Origin: Acanthochromis polyacanthus
Lineage: Eukaryota > Chordata > Actinopteri > Pomacentridae
DNA: 64,000 nt
Reading direction: 5' to 3'
NCBI RefSeq assembly: GCF_021347895.1
Contig: NC_067125.1
Location: 26,169,697 to 26,233,696, forward strand
This document shows, piece by piece, positions 22,500 to 34,791 of this stretch; position 1 is the first letter of the stretch; each line of letters begins with the position of its first letter. The notes beneath the pieces are model-generated. The model was not told the DNA's origin and made no database searches. It was given only the letters and a program-made list of their open reading frames with translations. A program made the position numbers and the translations under genes.

Positions 22500-23830
22500 T
22501 GTGCAAAGTAACCACAGAATGTTACATGACAAAATCATTAAAGCGTCATTCACAGTCTTGATTTCCTAAGACACTAAAGAAGGCGTTGTCTCAGTAGAGG
22601 TGAATTGACGTATCGATGTGAACTTAAACAATACAGTCACTGAATGATTTACATTTAAGATTCTTCATACCAATAAAAGTTAATGATTGAATCAAGTGTT
22701 TGATATCTAAAGGTTGCTATAGTGTGACACATACTTTACATATGTGTGCGTAAACTTGTAGGTAAGTTTGTGCCATGCCATACAAAGCCAAGAAGTGTGC
22801 TGTAAGGCAAAAATAATTCAGTAATTTACAAAAAAAAAAACACTGACTGGAGGTTTGGATGTCAGGGCCTCCTCCTCACCCTCACTCCTACCTGGCATCC
22901 TTTAACCCCTTTCCCACCTTCCTTCCTCCTTTTCCTTCCTCTGTCTCTCTTCCCCAGCTCCAGCTCGGCACCAGGTGGTACGCACACTCCCAGCTGCATC
23001 CACTCCGTAATCATCTCCGCTCCGGTCCTCAGGCAGCTGTTCGGCATCTCTGTGATTACACTCCTCCACCATAAAGCTCCAGTTCATCCTCCATCCTTGA
23101 CTACTATAGGTTTCCACTGCACCGGACAACTCCTGCCCAGCCTGCCTCATTGTGTCCGTCCTGGTTCTCTGTCGGCTCTGAGTCCTTCCTGGTTTCCCCT
23201 CCTTGGTCCCCTCCAGTCTGTCGGTCCCCGTCCCCCCTCTGCCTCGGACCCAGCCAACATCGAGCCCCACCTGGTTTCCCCCCTGCGTCATTCCTCAGTT
23301 CCTCCTGGACCCATCAGTCTCCTCTGGCTTCCATCCCCGGACCTCTGGGATTCCCTCCCCCAAATGAATACATTCCAGTCTGTGAATAAAAGTTTCAGTT
23401 GTGACGATCCAGCTGTGGTTCTCTGCTCGAGTCTATTCCGATCCGTGACATTGGAGATGCTATCACAAAGCTATATGTCATATTTCAAGCTGAAACAGTT
23501 CAAACTGCAGCAAAGTTTGAACATTTTGCTTGCGACATTTGATAATATTTGCACAGTAAGTAAAACACAGTTTGAGTGTATTTTCTAAACTCAATTTTTT
23601 CCTCTGATTAAAAATGTTGACAGATGAGTCAAACTGTGTTGTCTCTGTACTGTGGCCAATGTAATTTCCTGTCTGGTGCTTGGTAAACACTTCAGTTATG
23701 AAGACAAGCAGGTCCACGTCTCCTTCATATCGTATCTGAGCTGCTAAAGTTCAGTAGCAGCACTCTGGGCCAGGTGAGTGGAGGTGGGAATCAGGAAGTC
23801 ACTTCAGAGTATCTACAGATCATGAAATCA
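22500..23830 (+). pseudogene. inverted CYP2 remnant (intron 3, exon 4, intron 4)
   Basis: The reverse complement of 22500-22740 resembles plus-strand positions about 5330-5600, the intron between CYP2 exons 3 and 4. After the solo LTR the similarity resumes (23451-23640). Then 23645-23780 matches CYP2 exon 4, including VANVI, CLV and SYEDKQ stretches and the donor CAG|GTGAGTGGAGGTGGGAA. Several stops and shifts follow the YEDKQ motif. The gene therefore ran rightward, opposite to the array. An inverted, long-dead CYP2 copy is the simplest reading. Confidence 0.75.
22860..23450 (+). mobile_element. solo LTR (591 bp) inside the CYP2 remnant
   Basis: Begins TGTCAGGG and ends CCGTGACA, a TG...CA pair with inverted TGTCA/TGACA ends. 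It is flanked by identical 5-bp target duplications TTGGA at 22855-22859 and 23451-23455. An AATAAA lies near 23384, as expected for an LTR poly(A) signal on the plus strand. No internal retrotransposon genes are present, so recombination between two LTRs probably removed them. The long frames across it are pyrimidine-rich and not protein-like. Confidence 0.85.
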
Positions 23831-23879
23831 ATGTTTGCAGGTATAAAGTGCATGTCACTGGCACCATAAAGCTTGACTG

Positions 23880-24345
23880 AAGTTTGATGCTGATCACATG
23901 GACTAACAAAAGGCCTTCTGGAGGAAAGCTCTGTGGCCAGATAAATGCAAAATTAACCTAACTGACCACAATAATCAGAATATATTTGGAGGAGAGAAGG
24001 TGAGGTCTTTAACTCCAAGAACACCAAATGTACTGTCAAGCATGGTGTTGGCTTATGCTCTGGGGCTGTTTTGCTCTCAGTGGAGGTGTTGCTTTGCACA
24101 AAGTAAATGGAAAACGAAAGAAGGAGGATTACCTTTAAATTCTTAATAAAATTCTAAAATCATCAGTCAGAAGTTTGGATCTTGGGTGTTCCAGAAAGAC
24201 AACAAACCAAAACACACATCAAAAGTGGAAAAAAGTGGCTCAATGAGGCTAGAATTAAGGTTTTAGAATGGTCTTCCCAAAGTCCTGATTTAAACCTTAA
24301 ACCAAAATCACTTAACTAAGGTGAAAATGGCCAAGGGACATTGAC
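23880..24345 (+). mobile_element. degenerate Tc1-like transposase relic
   Basis: Broken frames spell out the usual Tc1 order: an AFWRKALWPD-like block (normally FW...LWTDE), a VKHGVG...LWGCFALSGG block, a QDN-like region, and a WPSQSPDLN-like region. Stops, shifts and lost catalytic acids show it is dead. It is much more diverged than the element at 25315. Confidence 0.65.
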
Positions 24346-24884
24346 TTTCCAATTTCAGCAGGTGCTGTAAGCATATTTTGATCAAGCATATTTTGTCATA
24401 TTTGTAGATCTATTAGAACATATGAAAGAACCAGAAAGCATGATTGTTTTTGTGACAAAGAAAAGTGCTTCAGTGATTCCATCATTGAACATTAATAACT
24501 GTAGGAGTCACTGGTCACAGAGGGGGCCCTGTGATCTGATTGGCCACCCCGTTTGACACCCCCCCCAACATTTTCAATGGAACTTCACATTACTGATACT
24601 CCGATTTCCGATGCTCATGAACGCAACTTCGTTGTCAGACTGCACCTGAATGCACCAATAACATTGGTTGGACCTTTTGATTGCATTTTATTTGGATCTG
24701 AAGAAGCTTTGAAGACGTTTCCTGATGCCGGAGGAGAAGACGAGCAGCTTTGTACCTTTGCGGTAAGAAGACGGTGGCGGTTTTTCAGTACGTAACTGTC
24801 CGTACTTGCGTTCTCATGCACTCGTGAAATGTCATCATCGAGACTGCATCTACTAGACTAGTGTGCATAGATATGAATCAGTAG
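24346..24884. other. intergenic, no gene recognised
   Basis: Contains an 80-codon plus-strand frame (24553-24795) with no recognised motif and no splice context. I see no other signal. Confidence 0.5.
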
Positions 24885-25025
24885 ATCAATCAATCAATCA
24901 AAGTTTATTTCTATGGCACTTCTCATACATAAAGTAACACAAAGTGCTTAACAAGTTAAAAACAAACAATAAAAAGACAATGCCCCACATCCCTCCCAAC
25001 TCCCACCCCCATCATACTCCCTATC

Positions 25026-25084
<59 letters not shown>

Positions 25085-25312
25085 CTACAAAAGAAATATT
25101 ATGGTTGGTTGGCTGAGAGCAGAAGCACCAGAAAGAGGAAACACCATCATTGAGAGCCGCCCACACCCGAGGCAGCAGCAGGCCCCAGCAGGCCCCAACA
25201 AGTCAACTAGCTCCAGGGCCATTAGGCCCAGGCCGTGCCAAAGCCCCGGATGCAGACGGCTCCCCACTGAGGAAACACTGGAATCTCAAATAGACGTGTT
25301 GAAAATAACAGG
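24885..25312 (-). mobile_element. 3' end of an L2/Rex1-type LINE, left part
   Basis: Starts with a TCAA repeat followed by aaagtttatttctatggcac, the common 3' terminus of such LINEs in fish read on the opposite strand. It contains an AC microsatellite. The copy continues at 26952 after the Tc1 insertion. Confidence 0.6.
25026..25081. repeat. (AC)n microsatellite
   Basis: About 28 uninterrupted AC units inside the LINE 3' region; likely length-variable. Confidence 0.95.
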
Positions 25313-25314
25313 TA

Positions 25315-25527
25315 CACACGTGGACAAAATTGTTGGTACCCCTCAGTTAAAGAAGGAAAAACCCACAATTCTCACTGAAATCACTTGAAACTCACAAAAG
25401 TAACAATAAATAAAAATGTATTGAAAATTAAATAATCAAAAACAGCCATTACTTTTGAATGGTTGATTAACATAATTATTTAAAAAAACAAACTAATGAA
25501 ACAGGCCTGGACAAAAATGATGGTACC
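25315..25527 (+). repeat. left terminal inverted repeat of the Tc1-like element
   Basis: Pairs with 26737-26949. Outer putative binding motif near 25319-25340, inner one near 25507-25527. Confidence 0.9.
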
Positions 25528-25593
25528 TCTATAAAAGATTGAAAACTATTTGACCAGAGTGACATGATTAACTCAGGTGTGTCATTTAATTGA

Positions 25594-26730
<1,137 letters not shown>

Positions 26731-26736
26731 GTTATG

Positions 26737-26949
26737 GGTACCATCATTTTTGTCCAGCCCTATTTCATTAGTTTGTTTTTTTAAATAATTATGTTAATCA
26801 ACAATTCAAAAGTGATGGCTGATTTTGATTATTTAATTTTCAATAAATTTTTATTTATTGTTACTTTTGTGAGTTTCAAGTGATTTCAGTGAGAATTGTG
26901 GGTTTTTCCTTCTTTAACTGAGGGGTACCAACAATTTTGTCCACGTGTG
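26737..26949 (-). repeat. right terminal inverted repeat of the Tc1-like element
   Basis: Inverted copy of the left repeat with a handful of mismatches, for example near the inner motif. Confidence 0.9.
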
Positions 26950-26951
26950 TA

Positions 26952-27740
26952 AAACTAAGAATTAAAGAATAAAATAACTACTAAAAGATGGAGAATAGTA
27001 AAATAGTAAGTAAATAGTAAAATAAATACTAAAATAGTGAAGTAACAATATAGTATACAAAATAATAAAATAAATAAATAAATAAAAGCAAGACCAGGGA
27101 ATAAATAATATAAATCAAGGCATTAAGATAAAATAAAAGCATTACGTAAAAGCCAGTTTAAAAAGGTGAGTCCTGAGCCTTCGTTTAAAAGTCTCTACAT
27201 TCTCTACAGCCCTCAGGTCTCCTGACAGGCTGTTCCACAGGCGAGGGCCGTAATGTTGAAAAGCTGCCTCACCATGAGTCACTGTATTCACCTTGGGAAT
27301 TATCAAAAGGCCAGTGCCAGAGGACCTGAGGGTCCGTGAGCGTTCATAAGGTAAAAGTAGATCAGACAAATATGAAGGCCCAAGACCATTAATACATTTA
27401 AAAACTGTTAAAATAATTTTAAAATCTACCCTGAAGCACACAGGGAGCCAATGCAGTGATCTTAAAACTGGTGTAATGTGGTCCCGCTTTCTGGTCTTTG
27501 TCAGGACTCGTGCAGCTGAGTTCTGCAATAATTGGAGGTGAGAGATAGTTTTTTTGGGAAGACCAGAAAGCAGGGCATTACAGTAGTCCGTTCTACTTAA
27601 AATAAAAGCATGCTAACATCTCTGTATTTGCTGGAGAGAGAAATGGGCGGACTCTGGCTATACTCTTTAAATGGTAAAAACCTGTTTTAGTTACTTGTTT
27701 AATGTGAGGTATAAAATTAAACTCAGAGTCAAAAATGACG
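26952..27740 (-). mobile_element. L2/Rex1-type LINE fragment with reverse-transcriptase C terminus
   Basis: Continuation of the LINE split by the Tc1 element. The minus-strand frame at 27142-27528 encodes the typical C-terminal region of these reverse transcriptases: NSAARVLT, then [14 protein letters not shown], a [11 protein letters not shown] block, LWNSL and a [11 protein letters not shown] end. The catalytic core is absent, so this is a 5'-truncated copy. The flanking part to about 27740 also belongs to the repeat. Confidence 0.8.
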
Positions 27741-28434
27741 TCCAGATAGATAGATATCTGTCGCTGCAGCTCCCAGTGAACGGGAGGATTTTATGAGAGG
27801 AAGTCAGACACAGACACATAGAGAAACATTATACCTCACACTGAAACTCAGCTGCAGCTCTGTGTCTTAGACAGGATTTATTTTCAAAGCTACATGTGTG
27901 ACGGTAATAATCCGTGCCAGAGCCATTAGCACTTCCGCTGTGTGGGCTAACTTCCGGTCACTTCATGGATGCTGTTGTCCATAATTTAGCCAGAATATAA
28001 ATTAATTTTTCGTTTGGGCTTGACAAAGACGAGAACAAAAATATTCAGAGCAAATGGAGCAGCTAGCTAACGCTTATTACAGTTTGATTTACATTTTCAA
28101 AGTCACATTTTTGAAATCATGTAATTTTTCCGTAAAACAAATCATGGCTTTTATGTTGTCAGAGAAACCTGGAAACGTTGTTTATCCATAATTCTGCTAA
28201 CTTGACTAAACGTGGGCTGCAGTTCCTGTTATTTAAACATCAATATGATGTATAAATGCAGATGGACTTCATATATTTCACTATGCAGACATTTTTATTG
28301 GTGTATTTTTATAGACATAAACATATTTGATAAAAATAATAGAAATGGATTTCTGTTTCCTCATAATAATTGAGTTAATGCCATGAAATGTTCATCATTG
28401 ATTCATCTTTAGTGTGGAACTTTTACTTTACACC

Positions 28435-28490
<56 letters not shown>

Positions 28491-29676
28491 TGGTCATTTT
28501 AAGGATAAGACATTAAAGGATGGTTTCTGAGGTAAATTAAGTTAAGGTTTAATTGACTGAAATCTTCCAGTCAATTTTGTGTTTCTTTCAATTTGAAATA
28601 TCTCTTTTTAACTAATACAGCTCAATCAGTTAAGAATTCTTATTCAGTTTAAAACTAGATGATGTGTCAATTCATTGAGAATTTCAGATACAGTTTTTTC
28701 TTTTCAGTTATCTGTATTTAAATTGCAATGAAACACCAGCAACATAAGAAACGACCAAATATACAAAGGAAGTGCAGCTTTTTTAGTATAAAAAAAGATC
28801 TATCGATTAGAACATGGTGAAAGTGCAGCTAAAGTTAAGTTAAGCTGGCGAAACTAGGGATAAGCAACGTTTCCTTTTACTTCCCTGAAAGCAACACTTC
28901 CACCAAGTTTGTTTTAGTTTGTTGGTATTTATTGGTGGAGCAGCAGCACATTTTCCACAGTTTTACTTTCCGTTGTCTTGTTTTAATCAGTTTTCAGTTC
29001 AGTAATTCAGTCCTTCGGCTGATTGGACCAACAGACACTGAAGGACTCCGACAGCTGGTCAGTAATAAATGATAATTTACTGATCGGTGCCAGTTTTAAT
29101 TAACTTTATGTTCAACTTCAGAGTCAGATATAATGTGAGCAGTGAACCCCAGGAGTTGGTGGAGTTTATTTGTGTGTGTGTTGACCAGAGAAGAGCGTTA
29201 GCATCCAGTGAATATTAGCTTTAATGTGAATTAACGATGCCAACCGAGCTCGCTGACCAGTCCTGATTAGCAGCTGAATGTAGCATCAAGCTAACGATGT
29301 TTGTGTTGTTTCCTGTCAGCAGCTGAAGTGTGTTGTGTTCCTGTAATGTGGTTCATTAAGTTCATAAAACTGTGGCTGGTTGATGTAACGTTCAGGAAAC
29401 TTAAATGTCATTAAAACAGTAACATTAATGTTCTAGTTGTCAGTAACCAGCTTTAATTTGACATGAGAACAGACTCTGATAGTTTAAGTGACGTCAGTTT
29501 CATTAATTTGTTGAAAATGGTCTCCTTTGTTGTTGTGATGTTGCTGCTGATTCATTAAAACCAGATGATCCGTGTTGAAGACATGTTTAGTTCTAGTATC
29601 AGAAGTACAAGAAGGACAATGGAAATTTAGTTCTGCTACGTCAAAGATTTCAGGAATAAAATAACTAAATGAGTCT
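27741..29676. other. intergenic, no gene recognised
   Basis: AT-rich sequence with a TA microsatellite and scattered TAGC/TTAGC-rich words near 29160-29300. No reading frame with recognisable protein features. Confidence 0.55.
28443..28484. repeat. (TA)n microsatellite
   Basis: About 21 TA units. Confidence 0.95.
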
Positions 29677-30106
29677 TTATGCCTCCAATTTTATTTTAAA
29701 ATAATGAAATAATCTCAGAGAATAAAAATATATATAGCAGAGAAAACCTGAGAGGATAATTTCCTGAAAAGTCTGTGAAGCAGCTTTTTCTCCTGAAAGA
29801 TCAGAATCAGCTCCAACATCTGCATCTGACAGCATCAAGTCAACCAGAAAGAAAAGAAAAAAGAAAATGACTTCTTTCTGATCACATTCTTCACCTTTAT
29901 AGTTCACTTTTAAAAGTTCAGCAGACAGGTGCTCTGCTTTGGAGTGTGACGATGTCGTCGGTGATGTGGAGAGTGAAGTTTCCGTTTCACCCACAGCGTG
30001 CTTTAGGGCAGCCGGGTCGGACTTGATGTTTGAAATACTGACCGACAGCTCAGATTTAACTGTCTGTAGTTCCGTTTTGATGGATGTTAAATTTTCACTC
30101 AAAGCC
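29677..30106 (-). pseudogene. L1-type LINE ORF1 fragment, C-side part
   Basis: The minus-strand translation gives a coiled-coil with heptad-like LTSIKTELQTVKSEL and NIKSD...LKHAVGE runs, characteristic of fish L1/Tx1 ORF1 proteins that bind LINE RNA. Part of the normal TDDIVTLQS stretch lies in a second frame near 29940-29965 before the first frame resumes, so there are compensating shifts. After AEHLSAELLKVN the sequence loses similarity. It is the continuation of the fragment at 30640-30884. Confidence 0.65.
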
Positions 30107-30630
30107 AGGCGTGAACTAACCGTGACGTCACCCGTTGGTTTCAACGCCAAGAAAATGAAGCCCGGATTTTGCTACTTCCTGGTCGCCGTTTTGGATTTTT
30201 TGGAGCCAGTGACGTAAAAAGCGTCATCAAACAAGCTGGACCGGAGAGCAACTTGGGGCAGGATTGGCTGAAGACTCTCTTATCCCGCCCACATTTTACC
30301 GCAGAGGCTTCTGTTGCTGTCTATCAAGTATAGCCACGCCCCCTGGCTCCGCCAACTTTAGCAATTTATTTAAAATTCAGTATTGATTTATTTTAAGATC
30401 GGCCACCTGATCTCTCATTTTGACCATGAAAGCTAACAGGAAAAAATTCCTGAGCTGTAGAAAATCAGTCCATCAAATTTTATTTTTTCCAAAAATCAAT
30501 TGGGGTCTATGGAGAAAAAGCTTTTTGGAGCCAACCCTAGCGGACGGTGTGATATTGCAAGTTTTTGACACTTCCGGGTGGGCTTCAATTTTGGAGCCAG
30601 ATGCTACGTCCACTTTATATACAGTCTATG
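30107..30630. mobile_element. non-autonomous insertion splitting the L1 ORF1 fragment
   Basis: About 524 bp between identical 9-bp copies of ctcaaagcc (30098-30106 and 30631-30639). It ends in tatatacagtctatg, a terminus seen on many dispersed teleost repeats, and contains the gtgacgtcaccc and ttttggagcca words of the same family. Its left end does not mirror the right end well, so truncation is possible. Confidence 0.65.
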
Positions 30631-30639
30631 CTCAAAGCC

Positions 30640-30884
30640 GCCAGGAGCTGGGTCTTTAAAATAACCGCCGTCTCGTTACAGAGTGAAAGTAGCAGTTCCT
30701 CCTTAAGGTCAGAGATTGCAGCATCTGAGGTCCTCTTCAAAAGAAGACGTAATTGATGAAGGCGTTCTGGAGCAGGACCAGAAAGACCACGACCAAGCAG
30801 CCTGGAGATCTTAGGCAGCGTCTCACTCAGGTGGGTGTCAACGGTGTTCACGGTCAGGTCTGTGGTAATCCTGTGAAAAAACAA
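30640..30884 (-). pseudogene. L1-type LINE ORF1 fragment, N-side part
   Basis: Minus-strand frame with SDAAISDLKEELLLSL-like residues and KTQLLAAL, continuing directly into LSENLTSIKTEL of the other fragment once the insertion and one target-site copy are removed. No intact ORF2 is found nearby, so the LINE is a dead partial copy. Confidence 0.55.
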
Positions 30885-30939
30885 AACAGAAAAAAATCTA
30901 GATTATAAATCAGCATGTAACCAAAGCACTGTGTGTATA

Positions 30940-31430
30940 ACGCCATAGTATAGGATGGAGTTCAGAAAATGTCAAAGTATAGTATACTATTCAAGAATAA
31001 CAGTACAGCCTGTAATTCATAGTATAGCATGTCAGGAAAAAAAAAAAGCATAGATTATTATGTGGTTCAAAAAGTGCAAAATGATAGAATGTTGCCTAAA
31101 ATTGTCGTGTATGATATGTGATTCAAAAAATGTGATAGTGCACTACATTGTAAAAACAGTATGTCATTCAAGAAAACATCAGTGTATAATATGTGGTCTA
31201 AGAAATGCCATAGAATAATAGTTCATTGCACAAGTAAAAGTATAGTAATTTTTAACGCTGTTCGAATTCTTATGTTGCTAAAAAGCAACAAAAAAAAAAT
31301 CTAAAAGAAAAAAGCTTCATAGTAGTATGTCAATTAAAAAAGCCTATAGTATAGCATGTCACTCTAAAAACTTCATAGTATAGCAGGTCGCTCTAAACAC
31401 GTCATAGTTTAGCCTTTAGTCCAAAAAACG
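30940..31430. repeat. degenerate tandem satellite around the word catagtatag-catgtca
   Basis: Many imperfect repeats of a roughly 30-45 bp unit containing catagtatagcatgtca and ctctaaaaac-type words, best preserved at 31315-31420. Similar words reappear at 32070-32115, so a 640-bp stretch (31431-32070) seems to interrupt the tract. Confidence 0.65.
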
Positions 31431-31779
31431 TTGTTCTGTCCCGGTTGTCTGAAGTAGGTGAGGAGCAACACAAAAACAGTCCACATGCTGGTTTCCAGAG
31501 GGTTAGATGAGTATTTATTTGAAAGAGTAAGTTTACAACAACACAACATATGAGGAGGTTAAAAGCAAATGGGTGTTAGTAAAATAAAAATAAATAAACA
31601 GAACTAAAAGTGAACTTCACGTTGACATTGATGGGCATTCCAACCATGAACAAAGTAAAAGATCATCAATATGAAAAAAAAAAACTCTTCCTGTTCACCT
31701 CTTAAAACCCCAAAACACACCGCAGTAGCACCCTAAACTAAAACCACCAATGGGTTCCCTGTTTTCCTTTCTGATCAAT

Positions 31780-32112
31780 TCAAAGGTCCCTCTCTATCTC
31801 CCCACAGATCCACCAACCACTGGAACACATCTCCAAAGTTCTGCTGAAGCTCAGCTTCCCCTCAGACGAAGAGCCACCAGATGAAGGAGCCTTTTGAGAG
31901 GCAGCTGGCATCATGATTGGACGGTACTTTGGTCTGATCCAATCCAGCTTCAGCTCCAGAGACGTCAGGCGGGACGAGTCAACGTAGGCTGGGTGGACGA
32001 AGGCATGAAGCTGAGTACAATCCAGAAAACAACAGAGGAGGAGAGCAGTGGCCCAGGGCCAGAACAAACAGAGTAGCATAGTATGTCTCTGAGAAAACAT
32101 CATAGTTAGCAT
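31780..32112 (-). CDS. hypothetical protein with signal-like N terminus
   Basis: A 110-codon minus-strand frame that I do not recognise. Residues about 12-33 are strongly hydrophobic (LLCLFWPWATALLLCCFL), like a signal peptide or membrane anchor. The following 75 residues include a basic DWIRPKYRP stretch and a serine/glycine-rich segment, ending with two cysteines flanking a WW pair. The first dozen codons come from the neighbouring satellite repeat. A possible poly(A) signal (AAATAAA on the minus strand) lies about 260 nt downstream near 31515. It could be a chance frame inside an unidentified insertion or a small secreted peptide exon. Confidence is low. Confidence 0.2.
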   Translation of the reverse strand: MLTMMFSQRHTMLLCLFWPWATALLLCCFLDCTQLHAFVHPAYVDSSRLTSLELKLDWIRPKYRPIMMPAASQKAPSSGGSSSEGKLSFSRTLEMCSSGWWICGEIERDL

Positions 32113-32544
32113 TTGGGATGAAAAACCGCCATCATATACATCAGATATTGTACAAATAATGAGTCAAAGGAAAGAGATATACATTGTAGAATTGTGGGCT
32201 GACTGATTTACTGATTATGAGTATTTTAGTTTTTACTGATGTACGGTAATAAATACATTTAAAAAATGGTGCTACTTTGACTCTGAACCTTTATCTAGCT
32301 GTGGTCACTGTCTTCTGGAGTGATTTGATTGGTTATACGTCACAAATAAAACTCCTTTAATTTAACATCTGTAAACGTAACAAAAACATATCAACAAAGT
32401 TTTCTGTTAGAGTTTGTGTTCTTCTTAGTTTAACTCCAAGATTTTAAATGCTTTTATTTACTGCAAATGAATATCTCCTCCAAATGTCTCACTAATAATC
32501 ATTATCAGCCTGTTGCTCATGCAACAAACATTTTGGGTAACCGC

Positions 32545-33223
32545 TAGTGATGGTGAAATCGAAGCTTCATGAAGCAATGAACCACTTTGACACGTCTGCT
32601 TCAAGAATGACATGAGTATCATTGCTTCGAAACATTTGACACAACCAGAAGAGTGACATCTGCTGGCCCTGTGTCAGAACTGCATCTGAGTGGAAAAAAC
32701 TGAAAAAGCCGCAGGACTGCTTGTCTCACACTGCTTTGTACTTGCAATGTTTTAAAACGTTATATATGTATGTTTGTGTGCATATATGTGTATTGTGTTT
32801 CTATGAATGAATGTGTGTTGTGTATGAGTGAATCTATACGTATGTATCTGTGTGTTATTTAATGTATGAAATGCAACTAGATATATCTAAACTAAAATCT
32901 AACTAAATGTATACTCTCCCTAACTTCTCTCAAAATGACAAATGGCAAATGCACTAGCGTAATCTCCTCCTCTCAAAAACCCACAATTTGAGGAGTGAAT
33001 CAGACCCCTTTGCCTTTTAAGACCTGGACAGATTGAAATGTTCCACCCCTTCAAAGTTTGCGCGAAGCACCGCGACACGCGATGTGACATAACGAGGCCT
33101 CGTTCTCGATAGTCACGTGATTGAGGGCGTGCTGAAGCAGGGATCGAAACACCGTCTCGGAACGCTTTCATTTCAAAAGCTCGGCACTGTGTCGAGCAAA
33201 CTGGCTCGAGCGTAACATCACTA
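32545..33223. mobile_element. hAT-type non-autonomous element, 679 bp
   Basis: Ends are tagtgatgg... and ...acatcacta, with short inverted repeats (TAGTGATG) and related cgaagc/cgagcc words inside. Flanking 8-bp duplications gtaaccgc (32537-32544) and gtaactgc (33224-33231) differ at one base. The 8-bp duplication and TAGTGATG end are typical of hAT elements. No transposase; the interior has a tatgtatgtgtg-like simple repeat. Confidence 0.8.
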
Positions 33224-33231
33224 GTAACTGC

Positions 33232-34540
33232 ACTTTAATATGGATGGATGACACTGAATTAGAGTCTGTTTTAATGAGACTGAGTTCAGATGTGTAGCTC
33301 TGTCATTAAATAGGAAATTATTTCTCAGAATTCATAAGAGAAAAGTCTGAAATGTTTGCTAGGTTAGCGTCCCACATGTTCTTTGGCTCAACTAAAGCTA
33401 ACTCTCTCCAACTTCTGGATCTCTTGAGTTGCTTGCTGTCAAAATATCTTGCTAGAGGTGCTGAAGCTCAGAAAGTCTGAGATGTTTGTTCAAAATAAGC
33501 TCATTCTCAAGTCTTATCTGAACTGTCCTCTTTTGTTTGAACTTTCCCTAAACTTAGGAGTTAATGACAGAGCAGCACATCCAGACTCAGTCTCATTTAT
33601 GTAGAGATTAAACTTCAGTGTCATTCATTGATGTTAAAATGCAGTTTTTCAGATGTTTGTTGCACATGCTCCCGACCAAACCAGTCCAGGTGGAAGACGA
33701 CGTGAAGAGAAGCTCCAGAGGATGAATATCACACATTTACATTGGAAATAAATGTCCTTTAATTAGACATTGCCATGCAAAAGCTGGATTTCCCTTTAAT
33801 GATGTTCAAATCTTTGAGTGTTTTGTTGATTTTGGTTTCTAAATGTTTTCTGACACTCGGCCCCAAAGATTAAAACCTTTTACGGCTCACAAGCTGCAAC
33901 AATTCACACATTATCAACTATCTTTCTGGCTAAACTAAGATAAAAAGTGAAAAACTGCTTGATTCCTGCATCATGAATGTAAATCTTTTTGGTTTTTATG
34001 ACAGTAAATTTAATATATTTGGGTTTGACATTTTATAAAATGAAACAAATAAATTACTGGAGAAAACAATCAACAAATTAATGGACAAAGAAAATGTGTT
34101 TCCCAACATATATGGCTGAATTACTCCGTTATAAGATACATACAATTTAAATTCAATTTTATTTATGTAACACCAATTACAGGTCAAATTGTCTCAAGAC
34201 GCTTTATTTTTATATTTTTTTTGTCATATTTAAAATATGACAAAGTCAGACATTTAAACCTCTTGACTAATCCAATTTATTATTTGGTTTTTAAGAGACT
34301 AATCAACAATTAAAATAACTTTCGCCACTAAAACTAATAAACATGAGGTAAAACAGAAGGAACAGTTTTAAATCCTACAGTCCCATGACAACAAGAATAA
34401 AGTTTGTCAACAAAAACTAAATCTGCTGGTGGATTCCATTAAAGTCCTAATAAATGATAATAAAGTGTGATACTAAAGGTTTGTGGTGCTAAAAATGTCA
34501 AAGTAAAGATATGAAGTTGAACATCTGGATGGAGGTTGAT
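33232..34540. other. intergenic, only a dispersed-repeat tail seen
   Basis: The stretch 34145-34205 (ttcaattttatttatgtaacacc...) matches the common 3' tail of fish LINEs in reverse. Otherwise no gene-like frame. Confidence 0.55.
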
Positions 34541-34791
34541 AAAAGTTGACCTCCCTTCATTTCTCTGGAGGATTTTATGGATGCTGGTTAAGGACCTGCT
34601 CTTCGAGTCGCTGTAAAAAGTTACTCCATCCTCGCCGACTTCAACACCTCTTCAAAACAACTTGTTCTGCCTCCGACCTAGTGGAAACTCAAGAAACTCG
34701 GGAAAACCCGTCAAGACTCGGATTTTCGAAAAACTCCTCAGGCGGGGGAAGGTGTGGTGGGCGGTGGGGGAGTAGAGGGTGGTGGTGGGGG

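Noticed and set aside
23052..23588. 178-codon plus-strand frame rich in Pro and Ser
   Set aside because: It lies in the pyrimidine-rich solo LTR and crosses its border; no domain is visible.
24944..25166. His-Thr repeat frames over the AC microsatellite
   Set aside because: Both strands are open only because of the dinucleotide repeat.
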